A stretch of DNA of 64,000 nt, taken from the NCBI GenBank assembly GCA_000508965.1, contig BAHV02000001.1:62001-126000 (forward strand). The letters run 5' to 3'. The stretch comes from Dielma sp000508965 (GTDB taxonomy: Bacteria; Bacillota_I; Bacilli_A; Erysipelotrichales; Erysipelotrichaceae). The notes under the pieces were generated by a model. It was not told the origin of the DNA, made no database searches, and saw only the letters and a list, made by a program, of their open reading frames with translations. Position numbers and translations under genes: made by a program. Positions 35,926 through 45,105 of the stretch are shown here, in pieces. How positions within the stretch are numbered: the stretch's first letter is position 1; every line of letters starts with the position of its first letter.

Positions 35926-35986
35926 AAAAAGTTCCTTTATGCAGTGTCCAACTTTTCGGGGTCACTCCATTTATCAAGGAACTTTT
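35926..35986 (-). terminator. Terminator of the zinc-finger membrane protein gene
   Basis: On the minus strand AAAAGTTCCTT and AAGGAACTTTTT pair around a 36-base loop, with the T-run on the far side. It lies just after the stop codon at 35990. Confidence 0.75.
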
Positions 35987-35989
35987 GTT

Positions 35990-36421
35990 TTACTTTTTAT
36001 CTTTGTTTTTAATTAATGCAAACAGATATTTAGGCAATGCGTAAATACCGACAAACGGTGACAGAATTACTTTCACAAGATAATACAGCAATTCGCCGAT
36101 TCCTTTTATTTTCATGAAGCTGCTGCGCTTCATTTCGCCTAAATAGATATATCCGCTAGGCATCAGTACACATACTAATACAAGCAGGAAAGTAGCATAG
36201 CCAAAATTCATCATATAACCAAAGACTAGACCTACGGCTCCCAGCAGCAGGGTTGGCTTGCCGATTAATTTTTCTTCATGAGCTGCTTGTCGGATGGATT
36301 TATGAAAACAATCCATACAGATATTCAGATTTGTGAAATCCGCACATTCTTTACAGAGCGGTTTTCCGCATTTGGAACATGTTGTAGTTGCTTCTCTATC
36401 AGAGTGATATGCACAATTCAT
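35990..36421 (-). CDS. B-box zinc-finger membrane protein
   Basis: This 143-residue protein has a B-box-like zinc-binding N-terminus (CAYHSDREATTTCSKCGKPL, then CKEC and CMDC) with Cys and His ligands at the expected spacing. Two or three membrane helices follow (about residues 57-100), then a basic tail. In bacteria such proteins are often called B-box zinc-finger or rhomboid-associated proteins; their role is not known. The zinc domain should face the cytoplasm. Confidence 0.75.
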   Translation of the reverse strand: MNCAYHSDREATTTCSKCGKPLCKECADFTNLNICMDCFHKSIRQAAHEEKLIGKPTLLLGAVGLVFGYMMNFGYATFLLVLVCVLMPSGYIYLGEMKRSSFMKIKGIGELLYYLVKVILSPFVGIYALPKYLFALIKNKDKK

Positions 36422-36471
36422 AGGTTAACCTCACTTTACCTTTAAAATAATACTATGTGCCGGCTTTCCTG

Positions 36472-37050
36472 TCAACTGTCATATACGGCATGCATAATAC
36501 GCAATAAACGGCTATTCATCATCATTAAGAAAGCCAATGAATTGTTTTCACGCTGATTGTAATACTTTCTGATCTCTTCATCACGTTCAATCAGCAAACG
36601 GGCTGACTGTTCAAAATCAAATGCCTCCCCTGCCCGATATTCGCTGAATTCATGAATGGGCTCACAGCCGCAGACCGGTGCCAGAAAGGTGTTATGAAAT
36701 TCTACAAACGCCGTTTCAGACTCTGTATCACTTTGCTTTTTCAGCTCATAAAACTGCGTATTTAAAAGCATTCTGACATAAGTCTCATGGAAATTCTCAT
36801 CATTGATCAGCCGCATCGCAAACTCATAGGCGTTTAGACTGTTTAGAAATTCTTCAAGACTCATCGCAAAGTATGGCTCAGCCAGTGCTTCGCGATTCAA
36901 ATCTAAAATTTCATCAATAAAATTATTCTTCATACGGCAGCGAACGATTTGCTGGTGCGTAAGTCCCATCATTTTCTGATTCATGTCAGCCAGATAATGA
37001 TCGACGGAAGCCAGCTGAGCTTCCAATTTTTTCTTTTTATCAGATTCCAT
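36472..37050 (-). CDS. Unknown helical protein
   Basis: This protein of about 192 residues is mostly helical, acidic and cytoplasmic. It begins MESDKKKKLEAQLASVDHYL and ends MNSRLLRIMHAVYDS. No domain is recognised. It has a run of Phe- and Asn-rich helices (LEEFLNSLNAYEFAMRL) and one Cys pair (PVCGCEP). The start at 37050 is chosen because GAGGGAT lies just upstream; an ATG four codons earlier has a weaker site. It stands between the zinc-finger protein and a secreted CW-repeat protein and may share a transcript with neither. Confidence 0.6.
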   Translation of the reverse strand: MESDKKKKLEAQLASVDHYLADMNQKMMGLTHQQIVRCRMKNNFIDEILDLNREALAEPYFAMSLEEFLNSLNAYEFAMRLINDENFHETYVRMLLNTQFYELKKQSDTESETAFVEFHNTFLAPVCGCEPIHEFSEYRAGEAFDFEQSARLLIERDEEIRKYYNQRENNSLAFLMMMNSRLLRIMHAVYDS

Positions 37051-37095
37051 TCTATCCCTCATTTCTTAATGAATATCAATATCCATAACGATTCA

Positions 37096-37121
37096 AAAGG
37101 TTTGCTGATAAACAAACCTTT
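37096..37121 (-). terminator. Hairpin after the CW-repeat gene
   Basis: AAAGGTTTG and CAAACCTTT form a nine-base stem. The T-run on the minus strand is short, so termination may be partial. Confidence 0.55.
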
Positions 37122-37128
37122 GTCTTAT

Positions 37129-38112
37129 TTATTGATTTTTAAGCCATTTACCGTTGTTGTCGAAATACATCATGACACCATCGATCCAACGACCGCCGGT
37201 AACCATTTTTCCGCTGCCGTCAAAATAATACCAATTGCTGCCGGATGCCATCCAACCTGTTTTCATAATACCATCTTTATCCGCATAATACCAGTTATTG
37301 TATGAAGGCACCCATTTGCTTGTAACAAGCTGACCCGCTGTGTTGTAACACTTCCACACGCCGTTTTCAAGCTTCCAGCGCAAATCACCGCTGTCAGCCG
37401 CCGTAATTGTACCGCCGGCTTTTTCATAAGCTTCATTATACAGCTTTACAAGATCATCATAAACCGTATAACCACGGAAACTATTGATAGCAACATAGCT
37501 TGCTGAACGGCCGGCTTTCGCGTCTTCCTTGCCATCCGTAACAACATCCTTCTTCGCCTGCGTCAGCTCTTTGTTGTAGCTGTTATAAGCATCTGTATAA
37601 AACTCACGGTAATCAGCTTTCTCAGAAGATTTTTTCAGTGAATCCAGTGTCGTATTGCGGCCAAGGCGGTTCCAGCAATCCTTCTTTGCATTCTCATCAG
37701 CTAATTCCTGAAGATTATCAACGGCATTATCTTCAAGATCCGCATAAGTTTCTTTATATACCTTACGCCATTCTGATTTAAAATCAATATCGGAAGGACA
37801 TTTAGTGCGGTTCTTGCGCTTTGCCTCAAAATCGTTATTTGCCGCTTCTATGGCTGACTTGGTAGCTTCATCCATCATTTCATCATAAGCCTTATACCAG
37901 CCTGCCTGATAGCCGCGCTTATATTCATCAGTTCCGCTTTTCTGTGTAAACTTTGTATTGGCATGTTCCTTTTCATAGGCATAACCATCATCATAGCCTT
38001 GCTTGTAAGTACTCTTATCTGAAGCTGCAGCAATTGGCATTACCGACCGAGCATTATAAGCAACAGGTGCCAAACAGCATGCTGCCAGCAGACAAGCACA
38101 TAATTTTTTCAT
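37129..38112 (-). CDS. Secreted protein with C-terminal CW repeats
   Basis: This 327-residue protein has a signal peptide (cleavage near residue 30, after PIAAA). A helical charged domain (35-235) contains repeated Gly-Tyr pairs such as YKQGYDDGYAYEKE and YKRGYQAGWYKAYDE. A tail with three to four CW repeats follows (NNWYYADKDGIMKTGW, SNWYYFDGSGKMVTGG). The repeats are of the choline-binding kind and should attach the protein to choline-decorated polymers. The central domain is not recognised. The spaced GYxxGY pattern recalls other surface proteins with short Gly-Tyr repeats. It has no obvious enzyme motif. Confidence 0.82.
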   Translation of the reverse strand: MKKLCACLLAACCLAPVAYNARSVMPIAAASDKSTYKQGYDDGYAYEKEHANTKFTQKSGTDEYKRGYQAGWYKAYDEMMDEATKSAIEAANNDFEAKRKNRTKCPSDIDFKSEWRKVYKETYADLEDNAVDNLQELADENAKKDCWNRLGRNTTLDSLKKSSEKADYREFYTDAYNSYNKELTQAKKDVVTDGKEDAKAGRSASYVAINSFRGYTVYDDLVKLYNEAYEKAGGTITAADSGDLRWKLENGVWKCYNTAGQLVTSKWVPSYNNWYYADKDGIMKTGWMASGSNWYYFDGSGKMVTGGRWIDGVMMYFDNNGKWLKNQ

Positions 38113-38254
38113 AGTGTCATTTCCCTTCTTTTCTATGGTAAGTATAACAGTTATCTGTCATAAAAATATGTGATTTCTTCAATTCTTATTCATTTTACCA
38201 ACATTATCAGCAAAAAGCCATAATTCTAACAATATTGTTATGTTTCTCACCCAG

Positions 38255-38288
38255 AAAAAATAGAAAGCCGGGTTTTATCCCGGCCTTC
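38255..38288 (-). terminator. Terminator of the small membrane protein gene
   Basis: On the minus strand AAGGCCGGG and CCCGGCTTT form a strong stem, followed by CTATTTTTTC. Confidence 0.85.
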
Positions 38289-38294
38289 ACATGA

Positions 38295-38720
38295 TTAACA
38301 ACGGCATTCATTTTCAAAGCAATCATTATAAATATGCAAGAACAGGAATATACCACCAGACATTAATGCTAAAAAGAAGAAGCTTAATGCTAGAAACAAT
38401 TGCTGAAAACTCATTGAGCAAGAGCCGACCAAAGTTACAAAAAAGGCTGAAATCAATAATCCTGAGGCACCCAGAACCGCCCATGTGCCAGCTGAGCAAA
38501 AGGCTATCTTCAACAGCCGGTTTTTTGGTGACCACAGCAGTCCAATCACAAAAAAGGTTAATACGACAAGGGCTGTAAATGCAAGCCCGGTTGAGAGAAT
38601 CATCGGATCATCTAAACATATTTCGCCATTGGCAAGCAGCAGATAAACACCAAAGCCAATCAGCAGACTGACTGCCAACAGCACACTCTTCCATCGATTA
38701 ATCACTTTCACATCATTCAC
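38295..38720 (-). CDS. Small four-helix membrane protein
   Basis: This 141-residue protein has four predicted transmembrane helices (about 12-30, 41-62, 73-98, 104-130) and a short Cys-containing tail (CFENECRC). No family is recognised. It lies between two unrelated genes, with its own terminator. The start is at 38720 and is preceded by AAAGGGGGTGA. Confidence 0.65.
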   Translation of the reverse strand: MNDVKVINRWKSVLLAVSLLIGFGVYLLLANGEICLDDPMILSTGLAFTALVVLTFFVIGLLWSPKNRLLKIAFCSAGTWAVLGASGLLISAFFVTLVGSCSMSFQQLFLALSFFFLALMSGGIFLFLHIYNDCFENECRC

Positions 38721-39008
38721 CCCCTTTCATAGAATAAACTATGCGCTGATTAACAATTTAACTGGTTGTTTATCTTGCCTCAATATCAAGAAAAAGAGTT
38801 CCTTTATATTGATGAGGCACTTTTTGATTTGATTCGCTCTTCAGAGACCTGTGCAGTCAACTACGAAACAAAATTTATCCTATTAATCAAGGATCGGTGA
38901 CAAACACACTTAGTGATTCAATTGCTGAAATATTTTAAGAGGGGAATAAGATCTGTGAAGTATGGGGTATAATCAAAAATCCTGTTAAATTGACTTTTAT
39001 GAAGCAAA

Positions 39009-39278
39009 TTATGGACCGCTTCTTTGTCTTTTTATATTATTCGTGTCTTCATTAATTGCAGATAAAGGAAAGTGATCATTCGTGCCATATCTTGCTTCTA
39101 ACTGTTTCTGAAAAGAGATTACTTCTTTGACACCATAATAACAAGTTAAACAGAGTTTCTTATAAGCGGTATACAGCATTGAATTATACAAGATCAAATC
39201 CTTCTCGATATGATTTGCATCTTCTTCTGATAAATCTTTATAATCGAAACGATTGGAATAAGCCAGACACATCCCCAC
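39009..39278 (-). pseudogene. Possible fragment of a TnpB/OrfB-like transposase
   Basis: The 89-codon frame is preceded by GGTGGG. Its translation (IEKDLILYNSMLYTAYKKL, then QKQLEARYGTNDHFPLSAIN) looks like the N-terminal helical part of IS200/IS605-type OrfB proteins, which have an F/Y-rich helix and a YGxNDYxxxSAxxEA segment. The RuvC-like and zinc-finger parts are absent and the frame ends abruptly. The match is by eye, so it might instead be a short unknown gene. No flanking repeats were found. Confidence 0.35.
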
Positions 39279-39497
39279 CTGAACATAAAAGCATCAGCTA
39301 AGATTCGATCGATACAAAGGAAACTAGATGATGCTTATAATGAAATTGTATTAAATATATTGTTTTTTGTTATTCATACTATACCATTTCTATACCATTT
39401 TCACACGATGTTTTCATCTGCTATGTATCATTTCTCAGATTACTTTTCATAACAAAAGTTGATACCTTGCTGCTTGAAAATGCAATTTCCTATATAA

Positions 39498-39533
39498 CAA
39501 AAAAGACCATCGCGCAATAACGCGGATGGTCTG
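39498..39533 (-). terminator. Terminator of the CAP-repeat gene
   Basis: On the minus strand AGACCAT and ATGGTCT pair around inner GCG/CGC, followed by TTTTTTG. Confidence 0.9.
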
Positions 39534-39538
39534 GTTTA

Positions 39539-41431
39539 TTATTTACTTGTCAGTATAACTACCCAATACATCGTCTTCTTGTACTCGACAGCTCCTACTG
39601 CTATCTTCTTATAACGTGTGTTGTCCACTGCACGGTCATCAGTGATTTCATCGATGACATAATCAATATCATCTTCATCCTCGACAATGATTTCATATGC
39701 ATATGTGCCATAATCATAATCTAAATCATCAAGGAAATCTTCGATATCATCCTTATTCTTACCTTGTGCTACTTGAACTACACGCTGGAAAGCATATTTG
39801 TCAAGATTGCCGGAAGTGACTTTCGTTAAAGCTGTGCCGCTGCGGTAATCATTAACACCATTCATAATTTCCACCTTATCCGTGCGGTATGCAGTAGAAC
39901 TGTAAGTCAGTGAAGTATCTGGCTCCACAAGCAATACGACTACATATGTATGCTTACCGTCTTCGACAATACCGATACCGACATTTTTGTAATCCTCATC
40001 AACAATTGCACGTTTGTCAGCACGGACATCCATCCACTCATCAACGATCGTCTCATAATCATCTTCGTCTTTATAGATCAGCTCATAAGATGAATTGTAA
40101 TCGACTTTGAAATCATCAAGTACTGTTTCATAGTCTTTGCCGTTTGGACGCGTATCGCTGAATTTACTGGCGATTTCCACTGCTCGTTTATAAGCGGCTT
40201 TATCTAATTCATCATTGTAAGCCAAGGTCAGTGAATCAACCTTGTCACTCTTGCGGTAATCATTCAGATAACCTAGAATCTCGCGCTTATCGGTACGATA
40301 TTCACGATAATCATAACCGGAGACACCTGTACCAGAACCGCCGTCTGTAAGCAAGATCACATAAACATATTCATCATTGCTGTCCTTAGCGATACCCACG
40401 GCAATTTCATTGAAATCTTCATTCAGAATATCCCGTTCAGCCCAGCGGTCATTAAACAATTCTCTTAACGCATCTTTTGGTGATGCCGCTTTTACGAAAT
40501 GTTCCTCAACCGTATCATAATCCAGTTTTAAATCATCCATCAAATCATCCAATGACTTGCCGTTTGGACGATCATAGCTGAAATCATCAACTAATTCATT
40601 CGCACGGATATAGGCTGCCTTATCAAGGCCGTCAGAACGTACCCATGATAATTCATCCAGTTTTTCATAATCACGTTCATCATTCAGATAATCAACAAGC
40701 TTGCTCTTATCCGTGCGGTATTCAGTCGCGCTGTAAGCATCGGCATAATTAGTACTGCTGCCGCCCTCGCTTAACAGTACACCGTTTTGCGCGAATGTAT
40801 ACGTCTTGCCATCAATTTTCTGAGTACCAATCAGCATGCGGTTATCACTGCCGCCCAGATAATATTTCTTTTCACCCAGTGTCAGCCAGCCGGATTGTTT
40901 CACATCATTCTTATAATAATAGAATTGTGTGCCTTCTTTAACCCAGCCGTTCTTCTTGGTTTCATCAACCTCATCACTCTTATCGCCTTTGCTGACAAAA
41001 GCACCGTTCTGCTGGAAAACATAATTATAACCATCAATAACATGATTGCCGCGAACCATGATGCCATGTTCATCAAAATAATATTTTGTACCGTCACTTT
41101 CAACCCAAGCCTTAGCCTGCATAATACCATTTGCCGGATTCAGATAATACCAATCAGTTGAATTGGCAGCGATCCAGCCGGTTTTCATTTTACCTGTTTC
41201 ATAATCTAACAGATACCATGCCTGACTTGAATCCTGTGTCCAGCCCTTAACCATTTCACCCGTATTGCTGAAATAATACCAGGCATCCTCAATATTTCGC
41301 CAGCCTGTTGCAAATGCACCGTTGTCGATCCAATGATTATTGCCATCCCATTGGGCATGAGCAGGAACTGCAGATATGGAGAAGGCCATCGCGGCCGCTA
41401 TACTTGCACTGATCCACTTCTTTCCATTCAT
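39539..41431 (-). CDS. Secreted protein with N-terminal CW repeats and three degenerate CAP domains
   Basis: This protein of about 630 residues has a signal peptide (cleavage near ...AHA-QW). About eight CW repeats follow (residues 30-225, e.g. GWRNIEDAWYYFSNTGEMVKGW). Three tandem CAP/SCP-like units then span about 237-365, 377-504 and 515-632. Each starts YRTDK, has an LDKAAYxRA helix and ends in a beta strand (VGIAKDSNDEYVYVILL). Units 1 and 2 keep the RPNG turn, but the catalytic His of CAP proteins (FSHTRPNG) is Tyr or Asp, and the GHR-like segment reads WAERDIL or RADKRAI. Unit 3 has lost the RPNG turn as well. The protein is probably a wall-anchored binding protein rather than an enzyme. 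Confidence 0.85.
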   Translation of the reverse strand: MNGKKWISASIAAAMAFSISAVPAHAQWDGNNHWIDNGAFATGWRNIEDAWYYFSNTGEMVKGWTQDSSQAWYLLDYETGKMKTGWIAANSTDWYYLNPANGIMQAKAWVESDGTKYYFDEHGIMVRGNHVIDGYNYVFQQNGAFVSKGDKSDEVDETKKNGWVKEGTQFYYYKNDVKQSGWLTLGEKKYYLGGSDNRMLIGTQKIDGKTYTFAQNGVLLSEGGSSTNYADAYSATEYRTDKSKLVDYLNDERDYEKLDELSWVRSDGLDKAAYIRANELVDDFSYDRPNGKSLDDLMDDLKLDYDTVEEHFVKAASPKDALRELFNDRWAERDILNEDFNEIAVGIAKDSNDEYVYVILLTDGGSGTGVSGYDYREYRTDKREILGYLNDYRKSDKVDSLTLAYNDELDKAAYKRAVEIASKFSDTRPNGKDYETVLDDFKVDYNSSYELIYKDEDDYETIVDEWMDVRADKRAIVDEDYKNVGIGIVEDGKHTYVVVLLVEPDTSLTYSSTAYRTDKVEIMNGVNDYRSGTALTKVTSGNLDKYAFQRVVQVAQGKNKDDIEDFLDDLDYDYGTYAYEIIVEDEDDIDYVIDEITDDRAVDNTRYKKIAVGAVEYKKTMYWVVILTSK

Positions 41432-41507
41432 TCTCATTTTCCTCCTGTTTCCTTTAAACTATTATATCATGCTTTTCTTACAAGAAATCTAAAGATTTTG
41501 TCACATA

Positions 41508-42242
41508 TTAATGATTATGAAACCGTTTTACTTTTTCAACATCAACTGCATCATAAGAATCACCGTTAATATACGCATAATTGACGGGTGAACCATAGTT
41601 GGTGGTCGGATCATTTTTCCAGCATTTAGCAGAAGTATGCAGCTGATTTATTCCCGTATTGCGAATGATTTCCAACGCATTCTCAGCATTTACACCGCTG
41701 CCGGCCAAAAATTCAATTGAGCTGCCATATGTATCCTGAAGGTATTTTAAAGCTTCAATACCCTCAACGGCAGTTTTAGCTTGACCGCTTGTTAATATAC
41801 GGTCGCAGCCGCATTCAATCAGCTGTTCGCAGGCTTTCATCATATCGCTTGTACAATCAAAGGCTCGATGAAATACCGCTTCACCCTTAAATTCATGAAT
41901 CAGCTTTACCATTTTACATGTTAGGTCAATATTAATTGTCTTATCTTCATTCAAAAAGCCAAAAGCGATGCCATCAGCACCATGCCGCAGCAATTCTCTT
42001 GCTTCAAGAAAGATTACCGCCAATTCACTTTCATTGTAACAGAACCCGGCACCGCGCGGACGTACCATGCAGATGATTGGCAGCGAGGTTTGCTGCTTAG
42101 CGAGAATCAGCGTAGCGCATGTTGGAGTCAGACCGCCTAAGTAGAGGGCTGAGTTTAATTCAACTCGATCCGCGCCGCCGGCATCAGCCGTGATTACATC
42201 CTCAAGACTTCCGCAGCAGATCTCTAAAATATTATTCTTCAT
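41508..42242 (-). CDS. cutC: CutC-family protein
   Basis: This 244-residue TIM-barrel protein begins MKNNILEICCGSLEDVITAD. It carries the CutC hallmarks GADRVELNSALYLGGLTP, MVRPRGAGFCY and FHRAFDCT. CutC was linked to copper tolerance in E. coli, but its real chemistry is uncertain. The start at 42242 lies inside the last codons of the fumarase beta gene (11-base overlap), so the two are co-translated. It is therefore tied to the aspartase/fumarase operon rather than to a copper locus. Confidence 0.92.
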   Translation of the reverse strand: MKNNILEICCGSLEDVITADAGGADRVELNSALYLGGLTPTCATLILAKQQTSLPIICMVRPRGAGFCYNESELAVIFLEARELLRHGADGIAFGFLNEDKTINIDLTCKMVKLIHEFKGEAVFHRAFDCTSDMMKACEQLIECGCDRILTSGQAKTAVEGIEALKYLQDTYGSSIEFLAGSGVNAENALEIIRNTGINQLHTSAKCWKNDPTTNYGSPVNYAYINGDSYDAVDVEKVKRFHNH

Positions 42243-42753
42243 ATAAATTATGTCCTTCGCCGTCAATAGCTAAAGTTACCGGAAAATCGACAACCTCCAG
42301 ACGATAAACCGCTTCCGGGCCAAGTTCTTCAAAAGCGACAAGTTCGGCTTTTTTTATGCATTGTGACAAAAGTGCCCCGGCACCGCCGATGGCAACCATA
42401 TACGCTGCGTGATTGCGCTTGATCGCGTCCACAACCGCTTGGGTACGGTAGCCTTTGCCAATGCTTATGCTTAAGCCTAAATCATAGAGACGAGGCGCAT
42501 AGACATCCATCCGCATTGACGTTGTAGGACCGGCGCTGCCAAACACATGATCAGGCGCTGCCGGTGTCGGACCGACATAGTAAATCACGGCATCCTTTAT
42601 ATCAAAAGGCAGTGCCTCCCCGCGATCAAGCATCTCATTCAATCGCTTATGCGCGGCATCACGGGCAGTATAAAGGGTACCGGTTATTTCAATTGCATCA
42701 CCGGCTTTTAAGACAGCCAGCTTTTCTTTAGTAATGGGTGTTGTCAGCTTCAT
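42232..42753 (-). CDS. Class I fumarate hydratase (or tartrate dehydratase-like), beta subunit
   Basis: This subunit of about 173 residues is the C-terminal swivel domain of class I iron-sulfur hydro-lyases. It begins MKLTTPITKEKLAVLKAGDA and contains the loops YYVGPTPA, GPTTSMRMD and SIGKGYRTQAV. With the alpha subunit it hydrates fumarate to malate, or acts on tartrate. The start at 42753 follows the alpha stop by one base with GGGAG upstream. The gene order aspA-alpha-beta favours fumarate, since aspartase makes fumarate. Confidence 0.9.
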   Translation of the reverse strand: MKLTTPITKEKLAVLKAGDAIEITGTLYTARDAAHKRLNEMLDRGEALPFDIKDAVIYYVGPTPAAPDHVFGSAGPTTSMRMDVYAPRLYDLGLSISIGKGYRTQAVVDAIKRNHAAYMVAIGGAGALLSQCIKKAELVAFEELGPEAVYRLEVVDFPVTLAIDGEGHNLYEE

Positions 42754-42754
42754 C

Positions 42755-43600
42755 TTAAAACTCCCTTCTTGCATGTCTGGTGATATGACATGAAATATTC
42801 ACTGCGCATGGCAGACAGGCAATATGTGTCGCATGAGTTTCAATATTTACCTTAAGCGCCGTAGTATCACCCTTTAATCCCTGCGGACCGATATTTAACT
42901 GATTGATTTCATTCAGCAGCTGCTCTTCAAGTGCTGCGTACCGTGGGTCTGGATGCGCGCTGTCACAGCTTCTGACCGTTGCTTTTTTTGCCAGATAAGC
43001 CGCATAATCAAAGCTGCCGCCCAGACCGACACCGATTACCATCGGCGGGCAGGCATTAGGGCCGGCTTTTTTTACAGCATTGAGTACCGTCTGTTTTACA
43101 CCATGAATGCCCTGTGCGGGTTTCAGCATCTCAATCACACTCATATTCTCGCTGCCGGCACCCTTACATGTAATTTCAAGCATCACCTGTTCACCGTCAA
43201 TGATGGAAGTATAAATCATACACGGTGTATTATCTTTCGTATTTACACGTTCAAACAATGGCTCTGAAACCATTGATTTTCTTAAATAGCCTTTATCATA
43301 ACCCTGACGCACACCTTCCTGAATCGCTTCATTTACAGAGCCATGAGTAAGATGCACATCTTGACCGACATACAAGTATACGACAACCATGCCGGTATCC
43401 TGACAGATTGGTATATGTTTTTCATCAGCAATAGCCGCGTTCAGCTTTAAATATTCCAGCGTCGCTTTACCGATGCGGCTGGTTTCTTTTTCACAGGCTG
43501 AATCAAGACACTGCTTCACATCAGCAGGATAGCGATAGTTCACATCTTGAACCATGGCGGATACAGCCTCCGTGAGCTGTCTTACATCAAATTCACGCAT
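42755..43600 (-). CDS. Class I fumarate hydratase (or tartrate dehydratase-like), alpha subunit
   Basis: This 281-residue subunit carries the [4Fe-4S] cluster. Conserved Cys are seen in IPICQDTGM, NACPPM and LPCAVNISCH, and the active-site loop is GAGSENMS. It starts directly after the aspA stop, with no gap. The product of aspA (fumarate) is the likely substrate, giving malate. Two-subunit enzymes of this type are common in anaerobes and are oxygen-sensitive. Confidence 0.92.
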   Translation of the reverse strand: MREFDVRQLTEAVSAMVQDVNYRYPADVKQCLDSACEKETSRIGKATLEYLKLNAAIADEKHIPICQDTGMVVVYLYVGQDVHLTHGSVNEAIQEGVRQGYDKGYLRKSMVSEPLFERVNTKDNTPCMIYTSIIDGEQVMLEITCKGAGSENMSVIEMLKPAQGIHGVKQTVLNAVKKAGPNACPPMVIGVGLGGSFDYAAYLAKKATVRSCDSAHPDPRYAALEEQLLNEINQLNIGPQGLKGDTTALKVNIETHATHIACLPCAVNISCHITRHARREF

Positions 43601-45037
43601 TTACTTATCCTCCTTTTTACGTTTATGACGGCGCATTCCCGGAATACCCGGCCGCGTCATTTCCCGTGCATTCAGCACCTCATCAAGCTTTTCCTTAGAG
43701 ATCAGCCCGGCTTCAAGAATCAGCTCCTTCAGCTTTTTATTCTCGGCCAGTGCCTGCTTCGCATACTTCGAGGCATTTGCATATCCGATATGCGGTGCCA
43801 GCGCTGTCGCGGTACCCAATGATATATCCACAAGATCGGCACACCGCTCTTTATTCGCAGCAATACCCATGATGCAGTTGCAGCGCAGTGTTGCGCACGC
43901 GTGGCTTAATGCCTCAATTGACTGAAACAAATTAAAGAACAGAACCGGTTCAAACACATTCAATTCCATCTGACCGGCTTCCGCCGCTTTCAGAATCGTG
44001 ACGTCATTGCCGAATACTTGGAAGCAGACCTGATTTACAACCTCAGGAATGACCGGATTAATTTTACCCGGCATAATTGAGCTGCCCGGCTGACGGGCAG
44101 GCAATATAATCTCATAAAAACCGGTTTTAGGACCAGATGCCATTAAACGCAGATCATTGCACATTTTTGATAAATTGACACCTAATGTCTTTAAAGAACT
44201 ATGGGCCCAGACAAATGGATCGACATTGCGTGTGCCGTCAATCAAATCTCTGGCACTGGTCAGATCGATATCTGTAATCTCACTTAAGATTGGAATTAAA
44301 GTACGGCGGTAATTCTCATCGGCATTCAAACCAGTCCCAACAGCGGTAGCACCCATATTAACTGATTTTAAGTTTTGAAAGGCAATTTTGATCCGTCGGA
44401 TATCTCTTACTAAAGAAGTCGCGTAGGCATGAAATTCCTGACCTAATGTAATCGGTACGGCATCCTGAAGATGGGTTCTGCCCAATTTGATGACATCATT
44501 AAATTCCAGACTTTTATCAAGCAATGCTTCCTGAAGCAGCTGCAGCTCATTCAGCAGCTCATCAACTAAAAACAGACAGGTAATCTTACCCGCGGTCGGA
44601 AACACGTCATTGGTAGACTGTCCGAAATTGATGTGATCGTTAGGATGTATGTAATCATATTTGCCTAATTCACGGCCTGCCAGCTGAGCCGCCCGGTTAG
44701 CGATAACCTCATTGGTATTCATATTTACTGAAGTACCGGCACCGCCCTGAATCACATCGGTAACAAAATATTCATTCAGCTTGCCGGCAATCACATCATC
44801 GCAAGCCTGTAAAATATAATCAAGCCGTTCTTTATCAAGATGGCTGGTTCGATAATTAGCCAAGGCGCAGGCTTTTTTAACCATTCCTAATGAACGGACC
44901 ATCATCGGATGTGTCCGCAGACCGGTAATAGGGAAATTTTCCTTTGAACGCTGAGTCTGAATGCCATATAATGCATCCTTAGTAACCAGCTTTTCACCTA
45001 ATGAATCTCTCTCCAACCGGTAATCTTTTTCTTCCAT
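43601..45037 (-). CDS. aspA: Aspartate ammonia-lyase (aspartase)
   Basis: This 478-residue member of the fumarase/aspartase superfamily carries the signature GSSIMPGKINPVIPE and the segments TQRSKENFPITG and INFGQSTNDVFPTAG. It turns L-aspartate into fumarate and ammonia. It is the first gene of the operon aspA - fumarase alpha - fumarase beta - cutC, with no intergenic space. A highly basic tail (RRHKRKK) ends the protein. Confidence 0.95.
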   Translation of the reverse strand: MEEKDYRLERDSLGEKLVTKDALYGIQTQRSKENFPITGLRTHPMMVRSLGMVKKACALANYRTSHLDKERLDYILQACDDVIAGKLNEYFVTDVIQGGAGTSVNMNTNEVIANRAAQLAGRELGKYDYIHPNDHINFGQSTNDVFPTAGKITCLFLVDELLNELQLLQEALLDKSLEFNDVIKLGRTHLQDAVPITLGQEFHAYATSLVRDIRRIKIAFQNLKSVNMGATAVGTGLNADENYRRTLIPILSEITDIDLTSARDLIDGTRNVDPFVWAHSSLKTLGVNLSKMCNDLRLMASGPKTGFYEIILPARQPGSSIMPGKINPVIPEVVNQVCFQVFGNDVTILKAAEAGQMELNVFEPVLFFNLFQSIEALSHACATLRCNCIMGIAANKERCADLVDISLGTATALAPHIGYANASKYAKQALAENKKLKELILEAGLISKEKLDEVLNAREMTRPGIPGMRRHKRKKEDK

Positions 45038-45066
45038 GTTTAAACCTCCTAATGGAAATATTAAAG

Positions 45067-45100
45067 AAAATGCATTGATTCACTTAATGAAACAATGCAT
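45067..45100 (-). terminator. Terminator of murA
   Basis: On the minus strand ATGCATTG and CAATGCAT form a stem, followed by TTTCTTTAATA. Confidence 0.8.
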
Positions 45101-45105
45101 ATATC

